Shown here: positions 41,685-52,195 of the stretch, one piece after another
How the letters are laid out: each line of letters opens with the position of its first letter
How positions within the stretch are numbered: the first letter of the stretch is position 1
Source of the DNA: Halobacteriales archaeon QS_1_68_20
GTDB taxonomy: Archaea; Halobacteriota; Halobacteria; Halobacteriales; PXRE01
NCBI GenBank assembly: GCA_003021085.1
Contig: PXRE01000001.1
Coordinates: forward strand, 62,001 to 126,000
Direction: 5' to 3'
Length of the DNA stretch: 64,000 nt
Notes under the pieces: model-generated
Told to the model about the DNA's origin: nothing
Databases searched by the model: none
Seen by the model: the letters and a program-made list of their open reading frames with translations, nothing else
Position numbers and translations under genes: made by a program

Positions 41685-43355
41685 TCAGGCCGCCGTGCTC
41701 GCCGTCGCGTCGGCCGCCGGGAGGTGGAGTCGCACCACGCTGCCCCGGGGTTCGTTGTCTTCGATTTCGAGGCTCCCTCCAGCCACGCGAACGACCCACT
41801 GTGTGATCCACAGGCCCATCCCGCTACTGTGGGTCAACTGGGACTCGCTCTCGTCGGCGAGCACCGCCCGCTCCGTCGACGGGATGCCCGGGCCGTCGTC
41901 GGCGACTTCGACGGTGACGGTATCGCCGTCCCGCTGGACCGACAGTTCGACCCTGGGCGTCGGCCCGTCGTGGTGTTCGACGGCGTTCTCGACCAGTTCG
42001 TCCAGGACCTCCGTGATCGCGCCGGGACAGTTCGCTGGGGCGGACCGGGGACCGGCGAACCGTACGACGCCCTCGTCGACCGTCTCCACGACGCTCCGGG
42101 CCTCGGCCGCGAGGTCGACGACCTGGTCGACCGGGCCGTCGAGCAGGCGGTCGACGTTCCTGGCGCCTTCGCTGTAACCCGCGATCCGGTCGGCCGCTCG
42201 TTCGATCTCCGCGGCGGCGTCGGCGAGGTCCGCGTCCGCCTCCCGGACCTGCCGGGCGTAGCCCTTGATGATCGTCGTCTCGGTCCGGACGTTGTGCCGG
42301 AGCACCCGGTCCAGCACGTCGAGTCGCTGGCGACGGAGGACCTTCGCGGTCGTGTCGTGGAGCGAGACGAGGTGCCCGGCGGGCCGGTCCTCGTCGACCA
42401 GGGGCGTCACCTGGACGTCGAAGTAGCGCTCGCGTCCGTCGGTCTCGATCACGACCTGTTCGCCGCGTCGGTCGGCGGCGTCGTCGAGCAATCCGGCGAC
42501 CGACGGGAGGTGATCCGCGAGGGTGACGCCGCCCACGTCGTCGCCGTCGAACAGCGGCGTGGCGGCCTCGTTGTGGTCGACGACCACGCCGTCGCCGTCG
42601 ACGATCAGGACCGGGTCGGTGAGTTCCTCCACGAGCGTGTCCCTGGCCATCACCAGCGAGACCGGGATGCGGTCGAACAGTCGACCCCAGTAGACGGCCC
42701 ACGTGAGCAAGACGCCGGTGGCCGCGAGCGCGTACGGCGTCAGTTCGAGCCCCGGCACCGGCGTCATGCCGGCCAGGGCGAGGATGTCGGCGACGCCCGG
42801 GATCAGGGCAGCGAGCACGAGCGCGGCCGCGCGACTCCGCGAGAGCGTCGGGTTCGTCACCGCGAGGATGATCAGCAACACGCTCCCGAGCATGACCAGC
42901 AGGAACGCGTACCCGATGTGGATCAGTGTCGCCGGTAGCAGTTCCGGATTGACGATCGTCAACCCCGCGACTCGCTGGATCGGCGCTCGCAGCCACAGCA
43001 ATCCGTGGAGGTGGTTGGTCTCGACCAGCACCGAGAACGTCACGGGTTCGGCGAGCAGGAGACCGATCCAGCGGCGGTTGAGCACGGACTCGAACCCGCT
43101 GTACCGCAGGACGAATACGATCCACACGACGGGCACGAAGGCGCTGATGACGACCGAAGCTTCGGAGGCGGCACGAGTCAGGGCCGGACTCCTCAGCCAG
43201 ATGCTCGCGCCGTACGTCCAGCACCACAGCGTGATCTCCACTAGCAGTATCGACAGCTCGGTGGCGCCGGGCACCTCCCGGTTTCGCCAGGCGTAGACGC
43301 CCAGGGCGCCGTTGATCGCTCCGGTGACGAGTAGCGTGACCACGTACGGGTTCAT
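41685..43355 (-). CDS. Sensor histidine kinase (7-TM N-terminal region, PAS, HisKA-like, HATPase)
   Basis: Multi-TM N terminus; DRVLRHNVRTETTIIKGYA; ELVENAVEHH, VADDGPGIP, GMGLWITQWVVRVAGG. Confidence 0.93.
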   Translation of the reverse strand: MNPYVVTLLVTGAINGALGVYAWRNREVPGATELSILLVEITLWCWTYGASIWLRSPALTRAASEASVVISAFVPVVWIVFVLRYSGFESVLNRRWIGLLLAEPVTFSVLVETNHLHGLLWLRAPIQRVAGLTIVNPELLPATLIHIGYAFLLVMLGSVLLIILAVTNPTLSRSRAAALVLAALIPGVADILALAGMTPVPGLELTPYALAATGVLLTWAVYWGRLFDRIPVSLVMARDTLVEELTDPVLIVDGDGVVVDHNEAATPLFDGDDVGGVTLADHLPSVAGLLDDAADRRGEQVVIETDGRERYFDVQVTPLVDEDRPAGHLVSLHDTTAKVLRRQRLDVLDRVLRHNVRTETTIIKGYARQVREADADLADAAAEIERAADRIAGYSEGARNVDRLLDGPVDQVVDLAAEARSVVETVDEGVVRFAGPRSAPANCPGAITEVLDELVENAVEHHDGPTPRVELSVQRDGDTVTVEVADDGPGIPSTERAVLADESESQLTHSSGMGLWITQWVVRVAGGSLEIEDNEPRGSVVRLHLPAADATASTAA

Positions 43356-43517
43356 GTTCTCTCCCCTCGGAGTGCGGCCCCCCAGTGTGACGTGTCAACG
43401 GATGTCAGTTACTTCAAGTTTGTCCGTAGAAACGTTCCCGGTTCGTCGAAGGAAAACCGGCCGCGGCGACGCGAGGTCCCACGGACGCCCGGCCGCTCGC
43501 TCGGCGCGGGGAACCGC

Positions 43518-44341
43518 TCACTCCTTTCGCGCCCGGAGGGAGAAGGTCAGCGGCAGGTCGACCGGCACCTCGTCGGGGAGCCACCACCGTCCGTCCTCGT
43601 CCTCCTCCATGTCCGGGAACGTGCGGAAGCACGACCAGGGGTACTCGTGGCGGAACTCGATCCGCAAGTCCCGCGCTGTCAGGGCGCTCGTGGCCGCACG
43701 CAGCGAGTGCTGGTACTGGACGGACTTGGTGTGCTCGAAGTCGGCGTCGAGGCCGGCGTAGCTCCACTCGGCGTCGACCCGGATCGGCTCCTCCCGGAAG
43801 TACGAGTGGCTCCACTCGCCGAACGTCGCGCCGCCGGGACCGACGTCCTGGAAGCAGCCAGCGACCGGGTGAATCTCGGCAACGTAGAGGTGCCCGCCGG
43901 GACGCAGGTGGTCGGCGAGCACGCCGGCCAGGCGTCGAGGTCGTCGAGCCACCCGAGGACGCCGAACGAGGTGAAGACGACGTCGAACTCCCGGTCCATG
44001 TCGAGTTCGAGGACGTCGCACTCGACGAACTCCGCGTTCTCGATGCCGGCCTCCGCGGCCAGGCTCCGGGCCCGCTCGACCGCCACCTGCGAGAAGTCGA
44101 CGCCGACGACCTCGTCGCACTCGCGTGCCCACGAGAGCGTGTCCAGCCCGAAGTGGCACATCGGGTGCAACAGGTCCGTCCCGCCGTCGACGACGTCGGC
44201 CAGTTCTTCCCGTTCGAGGGGGTATAGCGACGACTCGCCGTCGAGGAACCCCTCGACGTCGTAGTAGTCGGTGTCGGGGTGGACCGCGGCGCGCTCGTCC
44301 CAGGTCTCGCGGTTGACCTCGCGGGGGTCGCGGTCGGTCAT
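43518..44341 (-). pseudogene. Class I SAM-dependent methyltransferase with apparent frameshift near 43925
   Basis: MTDRDPREVNRETWDERAAVH...VVFTSFGVLGWLDDLDAW continues in another frame as AGVLADHLRPGGHLYVAEIHPVAGCFQ...FSLRARKE. Confidence 0.85.
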
Positions 44342-44456
44342 ACGCAGAGCAGTCGACCCTCGCGCAAGTGCTTACCGGGAGCGTGGGACGCGGTCGCAGG
44401 GGCGAATAGGGACCGGCGACTGGCCCTTAAGTACGCCACAGGAGTATATAAGTGAC

Positions 44457-44831
44457 TCAGACGACGCCCCTGACGAGCGATCCGAGCGCCGGCAGAACGA
44501 GTGCCGACCCGACGGTCACGTACGCCGCCGGCGTCAGCGCGAGCAACTCCCCGGCGGACATCGCAGGCGCGGTGAGGACGAACGCCGTGAGAACGAAGAC
44601 GCCGAAGCCCCCCGCGCCGACGACGGCCCACCGCAGGCGGGCACTGACCAGGCCGACGAGCGCGCCACCGACGGCGAGACCGACCCAGTGGACGGAGGCG
44701 GCAAGCAGTCCGAGAACGGCGGCGGCCGCGAGCGCGATCCGTCGGCGGCCCGGGTCCGCGCGCACGTCTTCGAGGCTGTCCGAGACCCAGTGCCACGCCG
44801 ACGACTCGCCGCCCGTCTCGTCGCCGCTCAT
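44457..44831 (-). CDS. Hypothetical ~4-TM membrane protein
   Basis: 124-aa hydrophobic ORF, 4-nt overlap with the upstream acylase gene. Confidence 0.65.
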   Translation of the reverse strand: MSGDETGGESSAWHWVSDSLEDVRADPGRRRIALAAAAVLGLLAASVHWVGLAVGGALVGLVSARLRWAVVGAGGFGVFVLTAFVLTAPAMSAGELLALTPAAYVTVGSALVLPALGSLVRGVV

Positions 44832-47230
44832 CCGTCCTCACCCCGGAACCGGATCGTCTCGCCGTCGTCCGGAACCTCTCGGCGCATGGGCTTGTACTCG
44901 CCGTCGGCCCACATCCGCAACTGGTCGTCGTAGTGGTCGGAGAAGTACGACCCGTCCTGGCCGCCCGGGACGACCGACCGCGACTCGCCGTCGACCGGGG
45001 AAATCTGGCGCCAGCTGCTACCCGCCCCGGCGCCGTCGTGGACGTTGAACACGGTGAACCCGGTACCGTCGGTCGGGTACCGCGGGTAGTTCAGCGCGGA
45101 CACCTGCTCGCCGAACTGGTGGTCGACGGTCGTACGGTTGTAGTCACCGTAGGTCTCCCAGCCCTCCTCGTCGATCTCCGCGATGGCCTCTGCCATCGCC
45201 GTCGCCATCACGGCCGCGCGGTCGCCGTCGAAGAAGTCGTCGTCCGGCGGCAGGTTCACGAGTACCCACTCCTGGGGCCACCACGACGAATCGAGGCCCA
45301 TCTCATCGAAGTCGTCGCCCCAGGTCTCTTCGCGGAACTTCTCGTAGAAGCGGTGGAACGCCAGCGCGGCTTTCGAGTCGCGGTCCATCCGGTAGTCCCA
45401 GTCGGCCAGGGCGTCGAGCCACGGGTCGGCGGCCTCTGGCATCCGGTCGCGTGCGTCCAGTATCGCGGGAACGAGCATCCGGGCCCGGATGTCCAGCGAA
45501 TCCCCCTGGAGGTCGGCCATGAACGCCCGGTTCACGGGGTCGTCGTTCCCCACGCGCTCGTCCAGGCGTTCGTAGATGCGCATCCCCCTGAAGCCGGAGG
45601 CGTACTCCTGGCCGATGGGGTACGTCGGGTCGTCGGCCGGCCGCTGGTTGGCCGTGCCGAGGTAGTCGGGGTCGACGGCGCCGGGGTTGTCCTCGAAGGG
45701 GACGAACCCCTCCCAGGAGGACTGCCCGAACGGTTCGAAGCCCCGCCACTCGGCTTCGCCGGCGGTCCCGTCGAAGACCCGGTTGCCCCGGACTACCTCC
45801 CCGTCGACTTCCCGGACCGGGATCTTCCCGGTCATCTTGTAGAGGATGCCCTCGTCGTCGACGTACAGCGCGTTCTGCGTGGGCACGTCCATCTTCCGGA
45901 GGGCCTCGCGGTACTCCGAACGGTCGGTCGCATGACTGAACTCGTAGATCGCCGCCGACTCGCGAGTGCCGGACATGCCAGTCCACGAGACGCCGACGTG
46001 GCGAGTCTCGCCGTTCACCTCGCGGTCGAGGAAGATGCCGTGGACGGTCTTCTTTACCTCTACCTCGCGGTTTTCCCCGTCGGCTACCTCCACGGTCCTG
46101 GTTTCGGTCTCGAAGTCCCGCCACCCGTCGCGATAGCGGTACTGGTCGCCGTCGGTCTCGTAGGTGTAGAAATCGATCACGTCCGCGCCCGTGTTGGTGA
46201 ACCCCCAGGCGCCGTGGTCGTTCTCCCCGACGATGACGAACGGGATGCCGGGGAACGTGGCGCCCCGGACGTTCACGTCCCCGACCGAGAGGTGCTGTTC
46301 GTACCAGACGGGCGGTGCCATCAGCGTCAGGTGTGGGTCGTACGCGAGGATGGGGGACCCGCTCGCGGTGTGTTCGCCCGACACCGCCCAGTGGTTCGAC
46401 CCCCACAGCGGCGGTGGTTCGATCCCTGCCAGCCAGTCGACGAACCCGGAGTCGAGGCCCCGGAGCGCGCCGGACCCGGCACCCGTCCGGTTCGTCCCCT
46501 CCAGTTGCCCGCCGATGCCCTCGCGCAGGATTGGCGCACCGTGGTCGAACCGGCGACCGTACAGTCGCTGGTACGTCGCGTCGTCGAGTTCCTCCCGGAG
46601 GAGGCTCCGGCGGAGCGTGCTGAAACTCCCGGTCAGCCCCCAGGAGATCTGCTGGCCGACCAGCAGGGTGTCCACCACGGTCCACTCGTCGGGTTCGTAG
46701 CCCACGAGGCCGAACTCCAGGGGCGCTGGCCCCTCGTCGAGGTACGCGTTGACCCCGTCGACGTAGGCCTCGGTCAGGGTCTCCGTGCGTGTCCCCGCCA
46801 GCGCCTCGGCCGACGCCTCCGCGCCCCCGCGAAAGTCCATCTTCGCGTTGCGGACGTCCGTCTCGACGGCCACGTCGCCGACGGCTGCCGAGAGGCGGCC
46901 GTCCATCAACCGCCGGATCAGGTCCATCTGGAAGAGGCGGTCGGCCGCGTGGACGTACCCGACCGCGAAGTACGCCGCCGTCTCCTCGTCGGCCTCGACG
47001 TGGGGGACGTGGTAGTCGTCGTAGGTCACCGTCGCCGGGCCGTGGCGGCCGTCGACGTCCTCCGGAACCGGTTGCTGGGTCGACTCCCAGGCCCGCCCGC
47101 TGAGGGGTGCGAACCGCTCCAGGTACGCCCTGGCCGGGGACAGCGCCGCGCCGCCGACGCTGGCCGCCGCGATGGCCCCGAGCAGCGCCCGTCGCGTGGT
47201 GTTGGAAGGCACACCGGAGAAACTCCCCAC
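44828..47230 (-). CDS. Penicillin acylase family (Ntn-hydrolase) protein, exported
   Basis: TRRALLGAIAAASVGGAALSPARA signal; PPLWGSNHWAVSGEHTASGSPILAYDPHLTLMAPPVWYEQHL with catalytic Ser. Confidence 0.94.
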   Translation of the reverse strand: MGSFSGVPSNTTRRALLGAIAAASVGGAALSPARAYLERFAPLSGRAWESTQQPVPEDVDGRHGPATVTYDDYHVPHVEADEETAAYFAVGYVHAADRLFQMDLIRRLMDGRLSAAVGDVAVETDVRNAKMDFRGGAEASAEALAGTRTETLTEAYVDGVNAYLDEGPAPLEFGLVGYEPDEWTVVDTLLVGQQISWGLTGSFSTLRRSLLREELDDATYQRLYGRRFDHGAPILREGIGGQLEGTNRTGAGSGALRGLDSGFVDWLAGIEPPPLWGSNHWAVSGEHTASGSPILAYDPHLTLMAPPVWYEQHLSVGDVNVRGATFPGIPFVIVGENDHGAWGFTNTGADVIDFYTYETDGDQYRYRDGWRDFETETRTVEVADGENREVEVKKTVHGIFLDREVNGETRHVGVSWTGMSGTRESAAIYEFSHATDRSEYREALRKMDVPTQNALYVDDEGILYKMTGKIPVREVDGEVVRGNRVFDGTAGEAEWRGFEPFGQSSWEGFVPFEDNPGAVDPDYLGTANQRPADDPTYPIGQEYASGFRGMRIYERLDERVGNDDPVNRAFMADLQGDSLDIRARMLVPAILDARDRMPEAADPWLDALADWDYRMDRDSKAALAFHRFYEKFREETWGDDFDEMGLDSSWWPQEWVLVNLPPDDDFFDGDRAAVMATAMAEAIAEIDEEGWETYGDYNRTTVDHQFGEQVSALNYPRYPTDGTGFTVFNVHDGAGAGSSWRQISPVDGESRSVVPGGQDGSYFSDHYDDQLRMWADGEYKPMRREVPDDGETIRFRGEDG

Positions 47231-47366
47231 GGGATAATAATTTCTCGGGGTCCCGGTCCGACGGTGCCGAGTCGAGAATCCCGTCGGCGACGGGGGATTT
47301 CACCGAACGATGAAGAGACATATAAAAATACATTTAACATCTAGCGGGTACTACCGACTCGACGGT

Positions 47367-48611
47367 ATGCGAACGAATGACAGGACGACGGGAGGGTCGA
47401 ACAGTTCCCGACGACGGTTCCTCCGGGCAGTCGGCGCGGCCGGACTGGGCACTGCCGTCGCCGGGTGTCTCGGTGGCGGCGGTGGACCGTACGAGATCGG
47501 GATGGTCGACGCGCTGTCCGGGTCGCTGAGTCCGTACGGCGACCGGAACCAGCGGGGCGTCGACTTCGCGCTCGAGGACGTCAACGCGGTCGGCATCGGC
47601 GAGGACGAGCGCGAACTGGACATCACCGTCGAAGACTCCGAGAGTTCCGAGGGGCCGGGCGTCAGTTCCGCCCAGAAACTCGTCAACCAGGACGGCGCCC
47701 CCCTGCTGATCGGGGCCGTGAGCAGCGGGGTGTCGACGGCCATCTACGACAGCGTCACCGAGGCTGCCGACGTCCTCCAGATCAGCCAGAACAGCACCAG
47801 TCCCCGGTTGAGCGACCGGCCGGACCTGATGCGGATGAGTCCCAGCGGCCAGACGAAGGGGACGGCGCTGGCCAACCTGCTCTCGGACGACGGGCAGAAC
47901 AGCGTGGCCGTCACGTTCGTCAACAACGACTACGGCCAGGGGCTGTCGGAGGTCTTCGAGCAGGAGTTCGACGGTGAGGTGCCGTACAACCAGCCCCACG
48001 ACCAGGGCAAAGGCTCCTACAGCGGGGAAGTCTCGGAGATGCACGACGCCGGGGCCGACGCCTGGCTGTTCATCACCTACGCCGAGGAGTTCACCGTCAT
48101 GATCAACGAGGCCTACGAGCAGGGCCTCACCGAGCAGTACGACCTCTACGGGGCCGAGAGCACCATCGCCGACGAGATCCTGCAGAACACCCCCGAAGGG
48201 AGCCACGACGGCATGACGGGGATCACGGAGAGCGCGCCCGTCGACCAGCAGAACTACCAGGACTTCAAGAGCAGGTTCGAGGACGAACACGGCGAGGCCC
48301 CGACGGTGTGGTCGGCGTACGCCTACGACGCCGTCGTCGTCAGTGCCCTCAGCATCCACCTCGCCGACGAGTTCGAGGGACCGGCGCTGAAGGAGGTCGT
48401 CCGCGACCTCACCCGGCCCGAGGGCACGAAGGTCATGACGTTCGAGGAGGCAGTCAACGAGGTCGATCCCGGTGGCGACCCGTCGGCCATCAACTACGAG
48501 GGGGTCTCGGGACCTATCGACCTCGACGAGAACGGTGACCCGAAGGGGTTCTACCAGATCTACCACGTCGAGGATCACTCCTACGAGTTCGGTGACTTCA
48601 TCACCGGCTAA
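47367..48611 (+). CDS. Branched-chain amino-acid-type ABC substrate-binding lipoprotein (LivK-like)
   Basis: SSRRRFLRAVGAAGLGTAVAGCLGGGGG Tat lipobox; periplasmic-binding fold; next to LivHMGF. Confidence 0.93.
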   Translation: MRTNDRTTGGSNSSRRRFLRAVGAAGLGTAVAGCLGGGGGPYEIGMVDALSGSLSPYGDRNQRGVDFALEDVNAVGIGEDERELDITVEDSESSEGPGVSSAQKLVNQDGAPLLIGAVSSGVSTAIYDSVTEAADVLQISQNSTSPRLSDRPDLMRMSPSGQTKGTALANLLSDDGQNSVAVTFVNNDYGQGLSEVFEQEFDGEVPYNQPHDQGKGSYSGEVSEMHDAGADAWLFITYAEEFTVMINEAYEQGLTEQYDLYGAESTIADEILQNTPEGSHDGMTGITESAPVDQQNYQDFKSRFEDEHGEAPTVWSAYAYDAVVVSALSIHLADEFEGPALKEVVRDLTRPEGTKVMTFEEAVNEVDPGGDPSAINYEGVSGPIDLDENGDPKGFYQIYHVEDHSYEFGDFITG

Positions 48612-48676
48612 CAGGGGTCCAGACCGCACCGCACGACGAACGCCCCCTCGAACGATTCACCGAACGGAGGACAACC

Positions 48677-49561
48677 GTGGTCGACTTCGATCCGCAACTC
48701 GTGGCAGACGGGCTGGTATACAGTAGCATCATCGTCCTCGGGAGCATCGGGCTCTCGCTGGTCTACGACATCGCAGACTTCCCCAACTTCGCGCACGGCG
48801 ACCTGATGGCCGTCGGGGCGTTCGGCGCACTCGCGGTACACGGGAGCCTCGGCTTCCCGTTCCCGGTCGCGGTCGTCACAGGGATGGTGATCGGCGCCGT
48901 CGTGGCTGTCCTCACGAACCGCGTCGTGTTCGAACCCATGGACGCCGGGCCGCTGGAGTTGCTGATCGCCAGCATCGGCGTCGCGCTGATCTATCGCGCG
49001 GCGTTGATGCAGCGGTTCGGTACCGAGTCACAGAGCTACGACGTCGGTGGCCAGGCGCCGATCGATGCCGCACAGGAGACTCTCGGCATCGCCATCAACG
49101 TCCGCGCGGTGGCCATCATCGCCGTGACGCTCGTGCTGGTCGGCGCCCTGCACGCGATGCTCCAGTACACGTCGCTGGGCCGGCAGATGCGGGCCACCTC
49201 CGCGAATCCGTCGCTGGCGCGAGTCAGCGGCATCCGGACCGACCGGGTCGTCACCGCGATGTGGGTGATCGGCGGGGCGCTGGCCGCCGCCGGTGGCGTC
49301 TTCCTCGGCCTGCACACCCTGATCCGGCCGCGGATGGGGTTCGACATCCTGCTGGTGCTGTTCGCGGCGGTGATCCTCGGCGGCATCGGTAGCGTCTACG
49401 GCGCGATGGCCGGCGGCCTCGTCATCGGCATGGTCCACGAACTGACCCCGGCCATCCCGGTGGTGCCGACGCGGTACAACACGGCCATCGCGTTCGTCAT
49501 CATGATCCTGATCCTCCTGGTCCAGCCCAGCGGCATCGCGGGAGGGAAGACCTCAGCATGA
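48677..49561 (+). CDS. livH: LivH-type ABC permease (GTG start)
   Basis: LSLVYDIADFPNFAHGDLMAVGAF; AVILGGIGSVYGAMAGGLVIG. Confidence 0.93.
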   Translation: MVDFDPQLVADGLVYSSIIVLGSIGLSLVYDIADFPNFAHGDLMAVGAFGALAVHGSLGFPFPVAVVTGMVIGAVVAVLTNRVVFEPMDAGPLELLIASIGVALIYRAALMQRFGTESQSYDVGGQAPIDAAQETLGIAINVRAVAIIAVTLVLVGALHAMLQYTSLGRQMRATSANPSLARVSGIRTDRVVTAMWVIGGALAAAGGVFLGLHTLIRPRMGFDILLVLFAAVILGGIGSVYGAMAGGLVIGMVHELTPAIPVVPTRYNTAIAFVIMILILLVQPSGIAGGKTSA

Positions 49562-50655
49562 CCGACGGACAGTCGTTCCTGCAGTCACCGATCGGGGCCA
49601 CCCGGGGCTGGTGGGACGACCTCGAGACCGAGGAGCGCAACACCATCGTCGGCCTGGCCGTCTTCGGAGGCCTGTTGCTGGCGGCGACGGCGGTCGGGAT
49701 ACTGAACCCCACCTACCTGCTGTACCTGCTGACCCTGGCGGGGATGTTCACCCTGATGACGCTCGGACTGAACGTCCAGTGGGGATACACGGGGCTGGTC
49801 AACTTCAGCGTCATCGCGTTCTGGGGGATCGGCGCCTACAGCGCAGCGATGGTCACCGCGGAGCGCTCGCCACTGGGATGGGAACTGCATCCCGTCTGGG
49901 GCGTCGTCGTCGCAGTCGTCGCCTCGGCGCTTCTCGCAACGCTCATCGCCGTCCCCACGTTGCGGCTCCGGGCGGACTACCTCGCCATCGCCACGCTCGG
50001 GTTCGCGGAGATCGTCCGCATGGTCATCAACAACGAGCGGGCCTACACCAACGGTAGCGCCGGCATCCCGGGCATCCCCTCTGTGGCAGAGTGGGTAGAG
50101 TCCCCCGACCTCGTCAGTTTCCTGACCATCGCGTTGCTCGTCGCCGTCGTGTACCTGGTCCTGCGGCGGGCCCAACTGTCCCCGTGGGGACGGGTCCAGC
50201 GGACGATACGCGCCGACGAGGACCTCGCGCAGGCGCTGGGCAAGAACACCTTCCGGTTCAAACTCCAGTCGTTCGTGCTGGGGAGTGTGATCATGGCGCT
50301 GGCGGGGGTGGCGTACGTCCACCTGATCACCCCGCTGATCACGCCCACCGGGCTAGAACCCATCCGGACGTTCTACGTCTGGATCGGGATCATCCTCGGC
50401 GGGAGCGGTAGCAACCGCGGGGCCGTCGTCGGCGGCCTGACCATCGTCGCGATCAGGCAGGCGCCCAGTTTCATCAGGAACCAGCTATTGAACGTCCCCG
50501 CGATCGCTCCCTACGTCAGCGAGATCAACGTCGGGGCGCTCAGGCTGTTCCTGGTCGGGGTGCTGGTGATCCTGATCGTCCGGTACCGCTCGTCGGGACT
50601 GCTCCCGCCGAAACGCGAACACATCTGGTCGAAGACCCTGGAGGACCGGTCATGA
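49558..50655 (+). CDS. livM: LivM-type ABC permease
   Basis: LNVQWGYTGLVNFSVIAFWGIGAYSAAM; IILGGSGSNRGAVVGG. Confidence 0.93.
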   Translation: MTDGQSFLQSPIGATRGWWDDLETEERNTIVGLAVFGGLLLAATAVGILNPTYLLYLLTLAGMFTLMTLGLNVQWGYTGLVNFSVIAFWGIGAYSAAMVTAERSPLGWELHPVWGVVVAVVASALLATLIAVPTLRLRADYLAIATLGFAEIVRMVINNERAYTNGSAGIPGIPSVAEWVESPDLVSFLTIALLVAVVYLVLRRAQLSPWGRVQRTIRADEDLAQALGKNTFRFKLQSFVLGSVIMALAGVAYVHLITPLITPTGLEPIRTFYVWIGIILGGSGSNRGAVVGGLTIVAIRQAPSFIRNQLLNVPAIAPYVSEINVGALRLFLVGVLVILIVRYRSSGLLPPKREHIWSKTLEDRS

Positions 50656-51467
50656 ACGAGAGCGAACTCGACTACGAGGGCGGCGACCTACAGAAGGAAG
50701 ACCCACTCCTGCGCGTCGAGGACCTCCGGAAGACCTTCGGCGGCGTCGTCGCCGCGGACGACGCCACCTTCGCCGTCGAACGTGGCTCGATCACCGGACT
50801 GATCGGGCCCAACGGCGCCGGCAAGTCCACGCTGTTCAACCTGATCTCGGGCTTCTACGAACCCGACGGCGGCGCCGTCTACCTCGGCGACGAGGAGATC
50901 ACCGGCATGCGGCCCGACCAGATCGCCCAGAAAGGGTTGATCCGGACGTTCCAGACGCCCAGGAAACTGGAGGGGATGACCGTCCGGGAGAGCCTGCTGG
51001 TCGCCCCGGCGGGCCAGCGCGGCGAGTCGTTGCTCCCGCTGTGGACCTCGCCGTCGTCGGTCACCGCCCAGGAGGACGAACTCCTCGACCGGGCGGAGGA
51101 CCTGCTGTCGTTCTTCGAGATCGACCACCTCGCCACCGAACCCTCGCCGGAACTGTCCGGGGGCCAGCTGAAACTGGTCGAACTCGCGCGAGCGATGATG
51201 ACCGACCCGGACGTGCTGTTGCTGGACGAACCGGTCGCGGGCGTCAACCCGGTGCTGGAGGAGAAACTGGCCGAACACATCCGCCGCCTGAACGAGGAGC
51301 AGGGCGTCACCGTCCTGCTGATCGAACACGACATGGAGTTCATCATGGACCTGGCCGACCCCATCGTCGTCCTCGACCAGGGCCGCGTCCTCGTGGAGGG
51401 GACGCCCGAAGCAGTCCGGACGGACGACCGCGTCGTCGACGCCTACCTGGGAGGTGTCGCGGAATGA
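50652..51467 (+). CDS. livG: LivG-type ABC ATPase
   Basis: LIGPNGAGKSTLFNLISG, LSGGQLKLVELARAMMTDPDVLLLDEPVAG. Confidence 0.95.
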   Translation: MNESELDYEGGDLQKEDPLLRVEDLRKTFGGVVAADDATFAVERGSITGLIGPNGAGKSTLFNLISGFYEPDGGAVYLGDEEITGMRPDQIAQKGLIRTFQTPRKLEGMTVRESLLVAPAGQRGESLLPLWTSPSSVTAQEDELLDRAEDLLSFFEIDHLATEPSPELSGGQLKLVELARAMMTDPDVLLLDEPVAGVNPVLEEKLAEHIRRLNEEQGVTVLLIEHDMEFIMDLADPIVVLDQGRVLVEGTPEAVRTDDRVVDAYLGGVAE

Positions 51468-52165
51468 GCGTGCTGGAAGTCCGCGACGTCGACTCGGGGT
51501 ACGGCGACATGCAGGTACTCCACGGGATGTCCCTGGACCTCCACGAGGAGGAGATCGTCTGCATGGTCGGCCCGAACGGTGCCGGCAAGTCGACGGTGCT
51601 GAAGACGGTATTCGGCCTGCTCGAACCCTGGAGCGGGACGATCAGGCTGGACGGCGAGGACATCACCGGGATGGCCCCGGAGGACCTCGTCAGGCGGGGC
51701 ATGGCGTACGTCCCCCAGGTCGACAACGTCTTCCCGCCGTTGACCGTCGAGGAGAACCTCCGGATGGGCGGCGTCGCCCGCGAGGATCCGGGGCCGGTGA
51801 TCGAGGAACTGTACGAGCGGTTCCCCCTGCTCGACGAGAAACGGACCGCGAAGGCCGGGTCGCTGTCGGGCGGCCAGCAGCAACTGCTGGCGCTGGCCCG
51901 GGCGCTGGTCGTGGAACCGGAGGTGCTGTTGATCGACGAACCGTCTGCGGGACTCGCCCCCACCATCGTCGACGACGTGTTCGAGGACGTCAGGAAGGTC
52001 AACGAACTCGGGACGGCCATCCTCATGATCGAGCAGAACGCCCGGGCCGGCCTCCGGATCTCCGACCGGGGCTACGTGCTCGACCAGGGGTCCGTCGAGT
52101 TCGAAGGGAACGCCGACACGTTGCTTGAGGACCCGAAGGTTGCCGAACTCTATCTCGGCGGCTAG
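51464..52165 (+). CDS. livF: LivF-type ABC ATPase
   Basis: MVGPNGAGKSTVLKTVFGLL, LSGGQQQLLALARALVVEPEVLLIDEPSAGLAP. Confidence 0.95.
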   Translation: MSVLEVRDVDSGYGDMQVLHGMSLDLHEEEIVCMVGPNGAGKSTVLKTVFGLLEPWSGTIRLDGEDITGMAPEDLVRRGMAYVPQVDNVFPPLTVEENLRMGGVAREDPGPVIEELYERFPLLDEKRTAKAGSLSGGQQQLLALARALVVEPEVLLIDEPSAGLAPTIVDDVFEDVRKVNELGTAILMIEQNARAGLRISDRGYVLDQGSVEFEGNADTLLEDPKVAELYLGG

Positions 52166-52195
52166 GTCGACGCCGCCGACTTCCGGACCGGCCGC

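Noticed and set aside
43518-44341. Programmed frameshifting in the methyltransferase
   Set aside because: No slippery heptamer or conserved signal. The same single-base-loss pattern recurs in six other unrelated genes, so error or decay is simpler.
44933-47344. 803-aa plus-strand ORF and other long antisense ORFs (e.g. 24891-26489, 1996-2790, 4933-6135, 32606-34801)
   Set aside because: Shadow ORFs opposite well-supported genes. Composition is R/V/P-rich, as expected from GC-biased third positions, with no family motifs.
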